Shown here: piece after piece, positions 1 through 5,785 of the stretch
Numbering within the stretch: position 1 is the stretch's first letter
How the letters are laid out: every line of letters begins with the position of its first letter
Source: [Clostridium] symbiosum
GTDB lineage: Bacteria > Bacillota > Clostridia > Lachnospirales > Lachnospiraceae
DNA: 54,006 bases
Assembly: GCA_021769625.1 (NCBI GenBank)
Contig: JAETSN010000024.1
Coordinates: 1-54,006 of the forward strand
Reading direction: 5' to 3'
Made by a program: the position numbers and the translations under genes
Notes under the pieces: generated by a model
Seen by the model: only the letters and a program-made list of their open reading frames with translations
What the model was told of the DNA's origin: nothing
Database searches by the model: none

Positions 1-3
1 TTT

Positions 4-46
4 GCACATAGAGTCAAACCTCCTTGTTGGTTTTTAGCCTATGTGC
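4..46. promoter_or_regulatory. Inverted repeat upstream of yraN
   Basis: GCACATAG (4-11) pairs exactly with CTATGTGC (39-46) around a 27-nt loop at the window edge. There is no T-tract of terminator type directly after it. It may be part of a leader or of the end of an upstream gene that lies outside the window. Function unknown. Confidence 0.3.
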
Positions 47-111
47 ATTGTAGCACAGTCAACAGAGTTTTGGCTCTATTTTATTTTTGGTTGCGGCCGG
101 AGGTCCGCGTT

Positions 112-465
112 ATGAATAAGAGAGAAGTGGGAACTGCTTATGAAAAGAAGGCGGCTTTGTTTTTGGAGAAGCAGGGATTGAAGATCTTGTGCTGCAATTT
201 TCGGAACCGGTATGGGGAGATCGATATTGTGGCGAAGGACGGGGAGGTTACTGTTTTTGCGGAGGTAAAGTACCGCAGGGATGCGGATAAGGGAATGCCG
301 GAGGAGGCGGTGGGCTATCGGAAGAAACGGCGGATCTGCAGGGTGGCGGATTACTACAGGATGATGCATCATATGGGAGATTTTTCGCCGGTGCGGTTTG
401 ATGTGGTGGCGATCTGCGGGGAAGAGATCAGGTGGTATCGGAATGCGTTTGATTATGTGAAGTAA
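112..465 (+). CDS. yraN: YraN/UPF0102 family nuclease-like protein
   Basis: A 117-residue protein of the YraN (UPF0102) family, which has a restriction-endonuclease-like PD-(D/E)XK fold and no well settled cellular role. The core is visible: the early G-x-x-Y-E-x-x-A helix, then NFRNRYGEIDIVAKDG and VFAEVKYR, giving the acidic residues and lysine expected at the active site. The length is normal for the family. I chose the ATG at 112 because CCGGAGG (97-103) sits just upstream and the family begins near this MNKREVG segment; the frame stays open further upstream to 43, but that extension lacks family character. It is followed 120 bp later by the pgeF-like gene on the same strand. Confidence 0.9.
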   Translation: MNKREVGTAYEKKAALFLEKQGLKILCCNFRNRYGEIDIVAKDGEVTVFAEVKYRRDADKGMPEEAVGYRKKRRICRVADYYRMMHHMGDFSPVRFDVVAICGEEIRWYRNAFDYVK

Positions 466-585
466 GTCATCAGTCGATCTGTTATATTGCCGGGAGAAAT
501 GTATGTTCCGATGACTTATGAATGGCATGGCTGAGCGGCAGGCCGGAGACTGAAGCGGATTGCAGAGAAAAGGAGAGAGAATAGC

Positions 586-1539
586 ATGATGGAAATAAAA
601 AGAAAGGGCAGTCAGGAAGTTTTAAGACTGCATCGGGCGGCAAATGGCGTAACCTATCTCACTTTTCCGGGGCTGGAAAGGACGGGAGCGGTGCGCCATC
701 TTTTTTCCACAAGAGTGGGCGGCGTCAGTGAGGGGATCTATGCCTCCATGAATCTCAGCTATACCAGAGGGGATAAGAAGGAGGCGGTGGATGAGAACTA
801 CCGCCGGATCGCGGCGGTTCTCGAGTGCAAAACAGAGGATATGGTCTGCTCGGATCAGACCCATACGGATCATATCAGGCTGGTGACGGACAAAGACCGG
901 GGAAAAGGTGTGGTAAAGCCGAAAGATTACAGGGATGTGGACGGGCTGATCACACAGGAGAGGGGAATTGTGCTCTGTACCTTTTTTGCGGACTGTGTGC
1001 CGCTGTTTTTTGTGGATCCGGTGAGACGGGCGATCGGTTTATCCCATTCGGGCTGGCGGGGAACCGTGCAGAAGATCGGGAAAAAGACGGTGGAAGAGAT
1101 GGGAAAGGCTTTCGGGACAAAGCCGGAGGATATCCATGCGGCGATCGGGCCGTCCATCTGTCAGAACTGTTATGAAGTGAGTGAGGATGTGATCGGGGAA
1201 TTTCGGAGGGCTTTTCCGAATACAGAAGAAGATATCGGTAATTCGAGTTCGCGGAGCGAATCCCGTGAGCGAGCTTGCAAGGAAAATGGTATCGGTAATT
1301 CGAGTTCGCGGAGCGAATCTCGTGAGCGAGCTTGCTCGCTCTGGTTTCGGACAAAACCAGGAAAATATCAGCTCGATCTGTGGGAGGCAAACCGCCAGGT
1401 TATGCTGGAGGCAGGGATCCCGTCGGAGCAGATCGAGGTGACGGATATTTGTACGTGCTGTAATCCGGAACTTCTGTTTTCTCATAGAGCAAGCTACGGG
1501 CAGAGGGGGAATCTGGGGGCGTTTATGATGCTGGTGTGA
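586..1539 (+). CDS. pgeF: Polyphenol oxidase/laccase-domain protein (YlmD/PgeF-like) with in-frame repeat insertion
   Basis: A 317-residue member of the YlmD/YfiH (Pfam Cu-oxidase_4) family, known in other bacteria as a peptidoglycan editing factor or purine nucleoside-active enzyme. Zinc-site motifs are present: CTFFADCVPLFF, the histidine of LSHSGWRGT, and TDICTCCNPELLFSHR near the C-terminus. The ribosome binding site AGGAG lies 10 nt before the ATG. The unusual part is residues about 217-250, where two 15-residue copies of the peptide IGNSSSRSESRERAC occur 19 codons apart, encoded by a palindrome-rich DNA repeat. These fall between the conserved CYEVSEDVIGEFRRAF helix and the QLDLWEANRQ segment, so a surface loop has probably been lengthened without breaking the frame. 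Activity is likely retained but is not shown. Confidence 0.9.
   Translation: MMEIKRKGSQEVLRLHRAANGVTYLTFPGLERTGAVRHLFSTRVGGVSEGIYASMNLSYTRGDKKEAVDENYRRIAAVLECKTEDMVCSDQTHTDHIRLVTDKDRGKGVVKPKDYRDVDGLITQERGIVLCTFFADCVPLFFVDPVRRAIGLSHSGWRGTVQKIGKKTVEEMGKAFGTKPEDIHAAIGPSICQNCYEVSEDVIGEFRRAFPNTEEDIGNSSSRSESRERACKENGIGNSSSRSESRERACSLWFRTKPGKYQLDLWEANRQVMLEAGIPSEQIEVTDICTCCNPELLFSHRASYGQRGNLGAFMMLV
1234..1335 (+). repeat. Tandem 45-bp palindromic repeat inserted in pgeF
   Basis: Two copies, 1234-1278 and 1291-1335, differ by one base (C/T) and start 57 bp apart, a multiple of three. Each contains inverted halves such as ATTCG...CGAAT. The second copy runs into a perfect palindrome GAGCGAGCTTGCTCGCTC (1324-1341), followed by CTGGTTT/AAACCAG (1341-1347 and 1354-1360). 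This is the look of a REP-type or Rickettsia-palindromic-element-type insertion that has entered a gene in frame. Confidence 0.8.
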
Positions 1540-1588
1540 GGAGACATGGAAGGATTTTTTCATTTTGTGGCGAGAGAGCCGGAGGGGA

Positions 1589-2125
1589 ATGCAGGTTATG
1601 GGAACAGGATTCAATATATGGCATTTTTTTCATGACATTGGAGAAGCGGGGATGCCGATCGGATTGTTTTTGATAGATTACGGGATCATCTGGATCCCGC
1701 TGGCATGTGCTTTGACTGCAATTCCTGAGACAAGAAAGACCGGAATCGTGATGCTTGTCGGACTGGGGCTGGATGTGATATTTTGTGACGGGATCCTGAA
1801 ACATCTGGCTGTGCAGGATTCCCGTACGGGAGCCTGGCTGTTGATGGGTGTCCGATTTCGTCTTCCTTCGGGATCTGCGGCAGCTGCTTTTACCGCGCTC
1901 ACAGCGCTCTGCTTCTCCAGGGAGAATAACTTCTGGAAAGCGGTTTTGGCGATTGCCTGCATTGTTGTTTTTTCCGGGAATCATGTTCTGAACCCGACAG
2001 ATGTTGTGGGAGGCATGGCAGTTGGCGCTGTATTCGGATATGCTGGCTGCAAAATAGTGGAGGCGTTGAAACGATGCAGGGAAAAGAAAAAATATAGCCG
2101 TACGGAGATTTTTGATCATCCGTAA
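1589..2125 (+). CDS. PAP2-like membrane protein with degenerate catalytic motifs
   Basis: About 178 residues with several hydrophobic segments (IGLFLIDYGIIWIPLACAL, TGIVMLVGLGLDVIF, AVLAIACIVVFSG, VVGGMAVGAVFGYAG), resembling the PAP2 phosphatase fold. Two signature motifs can be aligned but have lost catalytic residues: the PSGH motif reads PSGS, and the SR-x5-H-x3-D motif reads SGNHVLNPTDVVGG, with the histidine position replaced. It may be a non-catalytic member or may bind lipid phosphates. Start choice is uncertain: ATG 1589 sits 3 nt after GGAGGGG, ATG 1598 sits 12 nt after it, and the open frame extends to a TTG at 1565. The stop codon lies inside the first 50-bp direct repeat (2119-2168). 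Confidence 0.6.
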   Translation: MQVMGTGFNIWHFFHDIGEAGMPIGLFLIDYGIIWIPLACALTAIPETRKTGIVMLVGLGLDVIFCDGILKHLAVQDSRTGAWLLMGVRFRLPSGSAAAAFTALTALCFSRENNFWKAVLAIACIVVFSGNHVLNPTDVVGGMAVGAVFGYAGCKIVEALKRCREKKKYSRTEIFDHP

Positions 2126-2168
2126 AAAATACGGAAGAAAACAGGGCGCGCGTATCATGTAAGTACAG
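2119..2168. repeat. 50-bp direct repeat, copy 1
   Basis: This 50-bp unit begins with the palindrome TCCGTAAAAAATACGGA and ends in a TATCATGTAAGTACAG segment. It matches copy 2 (2227-2276) at about 44 of 50 positions. It overlaps the stop codon of the PAP2-like gene. The two copies bracket a strong hairpin at the left edge of the accessory block, which would fit duplicated recombination or integration sites or a small mobile element, but no recombinase gene is present. Confidence 0.75.
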
Positions 2169-2169
2169 T

Positions 2170-2220
2170 GGCAGCGCTCCGCGTGCAGAAAGCAGATGCA
2201 GAGCAAAGCGGAGCGCTGCC
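2170..2220. promoter_or_regulatory. 13-bp stem hairpin between direct repeats
   Basis: GGCAGCGCTCCGC (2170-2182) pairs perfectly with GCGGAGCGCTGCC (2208-2220) around a 25-nt loop and is followed by TTTTCG. It could end transcription of the PAP2-like gene or be the core of a small palindromic element bounded by the direct repeats. Confidence 0.55.
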
Positions 2221-2226
2221 TTTTCG

Positions 2227-2276
2227 TCCGTAAAAAATACGGAAGAAAATAGTATGCGCGTATCATGTAGGTATAG
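2227..2276. repeat. 50-bp direct repeat, copy 2
   Basis: Second copy of the unit at 2119-2168, starting with the same TCCGTAAAAAATACGGA palindrome. It differs mainly in a 4-base stretch in the middle and two bases near the end. The accessory block begins 80 bp downstream. Confidence 0.75.
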
Positions 2277-2358
2277 AGGCGGCTGAGAAAGGAGCGCGGC
2301 TGTCTCTTACAGAAAACGAAACACGGAAAGATCACAGGATGAAAAGGAGGAACGGAAA

Positions 2359-2469
2359 ATGAGTATTGACTGGGAAGAACTTCTTGACGCAGAGGGAGAA
2401 GACCTCGTCGACGCTTATGATGAGGCGGTGGACGACGCAGTCTGGTGGATGGAGGGGAACGATGACTGA
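2359..2469 (+). CDS. Tiny acidic protein upstream of mazF-like gene
   Basis: A 36-residue ORF (MSIDWEELLDAEG... ending WWMEGNDD) with 14 Asp or Glu residues and almost no basic ones. A strong ribosome binding site AAAAGGAGG (2342-2350) precedes the ATG by 8 nt, which supports translation. I do not recognise the family. Because MazF-type toxins are basic and are usually paired with an upstream acidic antitoxin, this peptide could be a miniature antitoxin, but it is much shorter than MazE and lacks a visible DNA-binding domain. A terminator-like hairpin separates it from the toxin gene. It could instead be an unrelated small protein. Confidence 0.55.
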   Translation: MSIDWEELLDAEGEDLVDAYDEAVDDAVWWMEGNDD

Positions 2470-2520
2470 AAGAGGGGCCGGAACTTCAGACGAAGGCAAT
2501 CCGGCTGTCCGGGGAGGCAG

Positions 2521-2571
2521 CGTGAAATATTAAATTTCACGATCCTGACTTGAGCGCCCGCCGAAGCGGGC
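2521..2571. promoter_or_regulatory. Two palindromes in the mazF upstream region
   Basis: CGTGAAAT (2521-2528) and ATTTCACG (2534-2541) form a perfect 8-bp inverted repeat around 5 nt; GCCCGC (2556-2561) and GCGGGC (2566-2571) form a second hairpin with a CGAA loop. An extra half site GCGTGAAA recurs at 2584-2591. Such sites could be operators for an autoregulated toxin operon or hairpins in the leader RNA. No clear -35/-10 pair was found nearby. Confidence 0.45.
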
Positions 2572-2622
2572 AAACGGAAGTTAGCGTGAAAAAGAAAATG
2601 CATAAAAGATGCTTACACCGAA

Positions 2623-2677
2623 AAGGCGCATGGAAAAAACGGCAGACAGTCCGCAATGTAAACCATGCGCCTTTTTT
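2623..2677 (+). terminator. Intrinsic terminator or attenuator before mazF
   Basis: AAGGCGCATGG (2623-2633) pairs perfectly with CCATGCGCCTT (2663-2673), followed by a run of T to 2677. The loop is long (29 nt), so an alternative fold is possible. It lies 28 nt before the start codon of the toxin gene, so transcription arriving from the 36-residue ORF would tend to stop here. This allows toxin expression to be set by readthrough. Confidence 0.5.
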
Positions 2678-2704
2678 GATGCACAAAGAAAGGAGAAGAG
2701 CAAG

Positions 2705-3091
2705 ATGGGCAGAACAGGCAAAAGAAACATTAAAAGAGGAGACGTTTTATTGGCAGACCTCGGCGCACCGGGGCATGGGAGCGAGCAGGCGGGAAAACGT
2801 CCGGTGGTCGTTGTGAGCAATGACTGGGTGAACTGCCACAACCATGTATATACCGTAGTGCCGCTGACGACACAGATAAACAGGCTTGATCTGCCGACGA
2901 ACGTCCTCATCCCCGCAAACAGAGAGGAGGGAGTGACACGGGATGCGGTTGCCCTGTGTGCACAGACGAGGTCGCTTGACGCCGTGAGAATCCTCAGAAA
3001 GCAGGGAAGGCTCAACAAAGATACTCTGGAGCGCATCACAAAAGGCGTCCTGATACAGATAGGCATTGAACCTATGATCCTTTTATCATAG
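2705..3091 (+). CDS. MazF/PemK family endoribonuclease toxin
   Basis: A 128-residue MazF/PemK homologue. Family features in order: IKRGDVLLADLG at the first strand, the GSEQAGKRPVVVVSND loop with the catalytic arginine, TVVPLTTQI, LPTNVLIP, the GVTRDAVALCAQTRSLD segment with the conserved threonine/serine region, and a C-terminal helix. MazF enzymes cut mRNA at short single-stranded motifs; the target here cannot be read from sequence. The ATG at 2705 is preceded by AAAGGAG (2691-2697) and matches the family start; an upstream in-frame ATG at 2609 would add 32 atypical residues. No ordinary MazE antitoxin is adjacent. The next gene, 34 bp on, is a ClpX-like unfoldase, notable because MazE-type antitoxins are usually destroyed by Clp or Lon proteases. 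Confidence 0.93.
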   Translation: MGRTGKRNIKRGDVLLADLGAPGHGSEQAGKRPVVVVSNDWVNCHNHVYTVVPLTTQINRLDLPTNVLIPANREEGVTRDAVALCAQTRSLDAVRILRKQGRLNKDTLERITKGVLIQIGIEPMILLS

Positions 3092-3125
3092 GAAACAACA
3101 GGGCGCAGAGAAAGGAGATTTCACA

Positions 3126-4145
3126 ATGCAGTACGATAACCGGACAGCGGGAAAAAGACCGTGGTATGACGAAAGTTTTTATGAGGTTGACGATCTTGAC
3201 GACTTTGACGTTGATGAGGAATTCGATAAAGAATTCGATAAGGAGTCAGATCTGCTGCGGCAGTTTGACAGAGGAGAGAAGCTGTATGATTATCTCGACA
3301 AGCGTATCTGGAAGCAGAACGAAGCGAAGCGGGCAGCTTCCATCATACTCTTTAACTGTCTGCATCGTAACAGGAGCTCCAACGCAATGTTCATAGGGCC
3401 GAGCGGCTGCGGCAAAACATATATCTGGAGATGCTTACAGGAACTTTTTCCCGAGAGGATCGAGATCGTCGATGGGAGCAATATCACCCCGGACGGCTGG
3501 AAAGGGGATAAAAAATGGGCGAGCCTGCTGCTTTCCGACAAATTTCTGGGAAGCGGCCAGGCCATTCTTGTCATAGACGAAGCGGATAAGATGTTCATGC
3601 CAAAGACAAATTCCAGGGGGGAAAACTGGAGTGAAGTCATCCAGGGCGAGGTTTTAAAGATGCTGGAGGGAACACGGATAGATTTAGGAAGCGGCGTCTG
3701 GGTTGATACGTCCAGGATCAGTTTTATATTCTGCGGCGCATTTTCCGTGAAATCGGAAGAAATCGCGGAGAAAAAACGGAGCTGCAGTATTGGTTTTGGA
3801 AAGAGCAGCCAGAAGGTGAGAGCGTATGATGCGCCGATCGGGAGGAAGAATCTGCACGATTTTGGGATCATGACGGAAATTCTGGGCAGGATCCGCCGGA
3901 TCGTCAATTTGAAGCCTATGACGGAAGAGGATTTCTTATATATGATGGACGCCGACTGCAGCCCGGTCAGGAAACTGGAGAAAGAGTTTGGCGTTGAGAT
4001 CAGCCTGATGCCGGAAACCTGTAAAAAGCTGGTCGCGGAGGCAGCAGAAGACGGGGAGGGAATCCGGGGGATGGAGAATAAACTCTGTGTTATGCTGGAG
4101 GATGCGCTGTATGAAGAGGAAGGCAGGCAGCACTTTGTTTTTTGA
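3126..4145 (+). CDS. ClpX-like AAA+ unfoldase lacking the zinc-binding domain
   Basis: A 339-residue AAA+ ATPase that aligns with the ClpX core. Visible landmarks: Walker A GPSGCGKT (91-98), a pore-1-like loop GWKG (124-127) where ClpX has GYVG, Walker B ILVIDEADK (147-155), the segment VDTSRISFIFCGAF (193-206) matching the ClpX sensor-1 region, SIGFG (221-225) matching the ClpP-docking IGF loop, and GIRGMENKL (312-320) at the sensor-2 arginine. The N-terminal zinc finger of ClpX is absent and is replaced by about 50 very acidic residues (DDLDDFDVDEEFDKEFDKE). This fits an unfoldase that may recruit the host ClpP to particular substrates. The start has AAAGGAG 8 nt upstream. It follows the toxin gene closely and likely shares its transcript. 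The function is inferred. Confidence 0.85.
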   Translation: MQYDNRTAGKRPWYDESFYEVDDLDDFDVDEEFDKEFDKESDLLRQFDRGEKLYDYLDKRIWKQNEAKRAASIILFNCLHRNRSSNAMFIGPSGCGKTYIWRCLQELFPERIEIVDGSNITPDGWKGDKKWASLLLSDKFLGSGQAILVIDEADKMFMPKTNSRGENWSEVIQGEVLKMLEGTRIDLGSGVWVDTSRISFIFCGAFSVKSEEIAEKKRSCSIGFGKSSQKVRAYDAPIGRKNLHDFGIMTEILGRIRRIVNLKPMTEEDFLYMMDADCSPVRKLEKEFGVEISLMPETCKKLVAEAAEDGEGIRGMENKLCVMLEDALYEEEGRQHFVF

Positions 4146-4224
4146 GTGCCGTAAGGGTATCTGCGGAAGCAACGGATAAGTGTTATATGAGTGTCTGTGG
4201 ATCCGGGATAGAAGGAGGGATTTT

Positions 4225-4536
4225 ATGAAAATGAATTACAGTTTTACGAAAAACTTTCGCATGGAAAATGTCTCATTTGAGGGATTGAGCGGACAGGAGT
4301 TCGCCGGTTCTTTAAAAGAGGCGTTAGGCATCCTGAAGATTGAAGATCCTGTGATAAGCCTGCGCGAAGACATAAAAAAGGGGCGCTATAAGGATGAGGA
4401 ACTGGAGCCGGTACTTGAGGTGGTGAAACTGATCAGTTCGCTTTGGGATGATCCGGAAATGAATGTCTTAATGCTTCTTGCAGCAGCGTTTGAACTGATC
4501 AGCAGGATGCATACAGTGTTAAAACGTGTCAGATAA
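4225..4536 (+). CDS. Unknown 103-residue protein
   Basis: I do not recognise this protein. It has a short polar N-terminus (MKMNYSFTKNFRMENVSFEGLSG), then predicted amphipathic helices (EFAGSLKEALGILK, EELEPVLEVVKLISSLW) and a hydrophobic helix NVLMLLAAAFELISRMHTVL near the C-terminus that could be a membrane or packing helix. The start is taken from GAAGGAGG (4211-4218), 6 nt before ATG 4225. It sits between the ClpX-like gene and the first of two paralogous genes, 14 bp before the latter, so it is probably part of the same operon. Confidence 0.7.
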   Translation: MKMNYSFTKNFRMENVSFEGLSGQEFAGSLKEALGILKIEDPVISLREDIKKGRYKDEELEPVLEVVKLISSLWDDPEMNVLMLLAAAFELISRMHTVLKRVR

Positions 4537-4550
4537 AAGGAGAGACGCAT

Positions 4551-5519
4551 ATGGAACAGGAAAAAACAGGCAGAGAGATGATGGAAGAGATCCGCAACCG
4601 GAGGCTGCATATGAACGATATGCTCCGGGCGGTCGCCGATGTGGTAGATGGTTATGATTATGATTATTCACGGCCTCTTGAAATGGATCGTGATGGAAGT
4701 TGGCTGGAAGAGCTGATCGCGGAGCTGCTTGCGTCAACGCAGAAGGAGTATGAGCCTGAGAAAAGAGAACTATATTACAGTTTCCTCTATTGTACGCTGC
4801 CAGGGATCAAATGGGACTGGAATCTGTGCCATCTGTCCATGGATTATGGCGAGTATAAGCCGGCGGGGGTATTGGGGGATGTGGTACGCATGGCGCGCGA
4901 TACGTGCATATCGACACCGAAGCGCAAGGAGGATCTGCTCTATATGGAGAGCGCAAACTATACGGATGAAATACGGGGATTTTTCGGATATATGCCGGAA
5001 GTGTGTTTTCTGCTGCGCGGAGAGAAAGTGTATTCCCTGTATACCGAGGAGGAAAAGGCGTTTGTCGGGAAGGGCAGGATAACGCTGGAAAAAAAGCGAA
5101 AGGAAACGGCATGTCCGCCGATCTGTGAGGAGCCGCATGCAGCGGAGGATGAGGATGAATCCGACACTTTGTCCGGGGTGGAAGCAGGCAGCGCAGTAGA
5201 ACGCGCGAAAAAGCGTATCGTGAGGCGCATCTATGATCCCGAAAAATATATCCGAAATTATCTGCGTTTTCGGGAACTGTCTTATACAGGCACTGTAAAA
5301 GGAGAGCTTATCTGGGACAGGGAGAAATTTTTGAGCGAGATAGAAGAGATGGCAGACTGTTATCTTTACAGAAACGGGTGTTGTGCTTATTCGCTTGAGG
5401 AGCTTTACGGGATGGTGACGAAATGTCTGGAGCAGATGGCAGCGGAGATGCGCCAAACGATGCGGAAAGGAAAGAAGTATAAACATTGGTTGGAAACCGG
5501 AGACAGCCTGCGGAACTAA
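4551..5519 (+). CDS. Unknown paralogous protein 1 (322 residues)
   Basis: No family recognised. It is soluble, helical and acidic. It is clearly paralogous to the product of 5786-6865: shared landmarks include ELYYSFLYCTLPGIKW, GDVVRMARDT, LYTEEEKAFV, YLRFRELSYT and AYSLEELYGMVT. The middle (about 190-215) is a low-complexity acidic linker that differs from its paralogue, suggesting two domains: an N-terminal helical domain and a C-terminal domain starting near DPEKYIRNYLRFRE. The ATG follows AAAGGAG by 9 nt. It ends just before a family B hairpin element, after which the paralogue has its own promoter. Confidence 0.8.
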   Translation: MEQEKTGREMMEEIRNRRLHMNDMLRAVADVVDGYDYDYSRPLEMDRDGSWLEELIAELLASTQKEYEPEKRELYYSFLYCTLPGIKWDWNLCHLSMDYGEYKPAGVLGDVVRMARDTCISTPKRKEDLLYMESANYTDEIRGFFGYMPEVCFLLRGEKVYSLYTEEEKAFVGKGRITLEKKRKETACPPICEEPHAAEDEDESDTLSGVEAGSAVERAKKRIVRRIYDPEKYIRNYLRFRELSYTGTVKGELIWDREKFLSEIEEMADCYLYRNGCCAYSLEELYGMVTKCLEQMAAEMRQTMRKGKKYKHWLETGDSLRN

Positions 5520-5521
5520 AA

Positions 5522-5633
5522 AACAGCATGCAGGCAGATAGTGCACAGCTTCATTTACGGACGCATTTTTTAGCGGCCGGAAATGTAAGCTCCATCCTTG
5601 TGTACTATCTGCCTGCCTGCGGAACTAGAATAG
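5522..5633. repeat. Family B structured repeat, copy 1
   Basis: The outer stem GCAGGCAGATAGTGCACA (5530-5547) pairs with 5599-5616 at 17 of 18 positions. An inner stem AGCTTCATTT/AAATGTAAGCT encloses GACGCA and GCGGCCGG. The left flank is AACAGCAT and the right flank is TGCGGAACTAGAATAG, both shared with copy 2 at 13331-13436 although the outer stem sequences differ completely. It lies between the two paralogous genes. Confidence 0.7.
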
Positions 5634-5695
5634 AAAGGCGGTAAAAATGCGCAGAAATATATCAGGTCCACGCGGACAGCCGGAGTGGATAAGTT

Positions 5696-5724
5696 TTGAC
5701 GCAAGATGGGCTGTATGTTACAAT
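5696..5724 (+). promoter_or_regulatory. Sigma-A-type promoter inside the accessory block
   Basis: TTGACG (5696-5701), a 17-nt spacer and TACAAT (5719-5724) give a strong vegetative promoter about 60 nt before the start codon at 5786. CGCGGACA occurs on both sides (5671-5678 and 5737-5744) and may be a direct-repeat operator. This would drive the 359-residue, 382-residue and sigma-factor genes separately from the toxin and ClpX-like genes. Confidence 0.65.
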
Positions 5725-5785
5725 TTAACAATGTACCGCGGACAAAAAGAAAATCTGTCTGCGACCGATGAAAAGGAGAAAAATC

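Noticed and set aside
1523-2335. Minus-strand ORF over the PAP2-like gene and the direct repeats
   Set aside because: Its repeated peptide (MIRA, FLPYFLR) is just the direct repeat read in reverse; no start signal and no family.
2550-2816. Plus-strand ORF overlapping the toxin start in another frame
   Set aside because: It runs through the leader hairpins and the conserved MazF coding sequence, has no good start signal and a biased, shadow-like composition.
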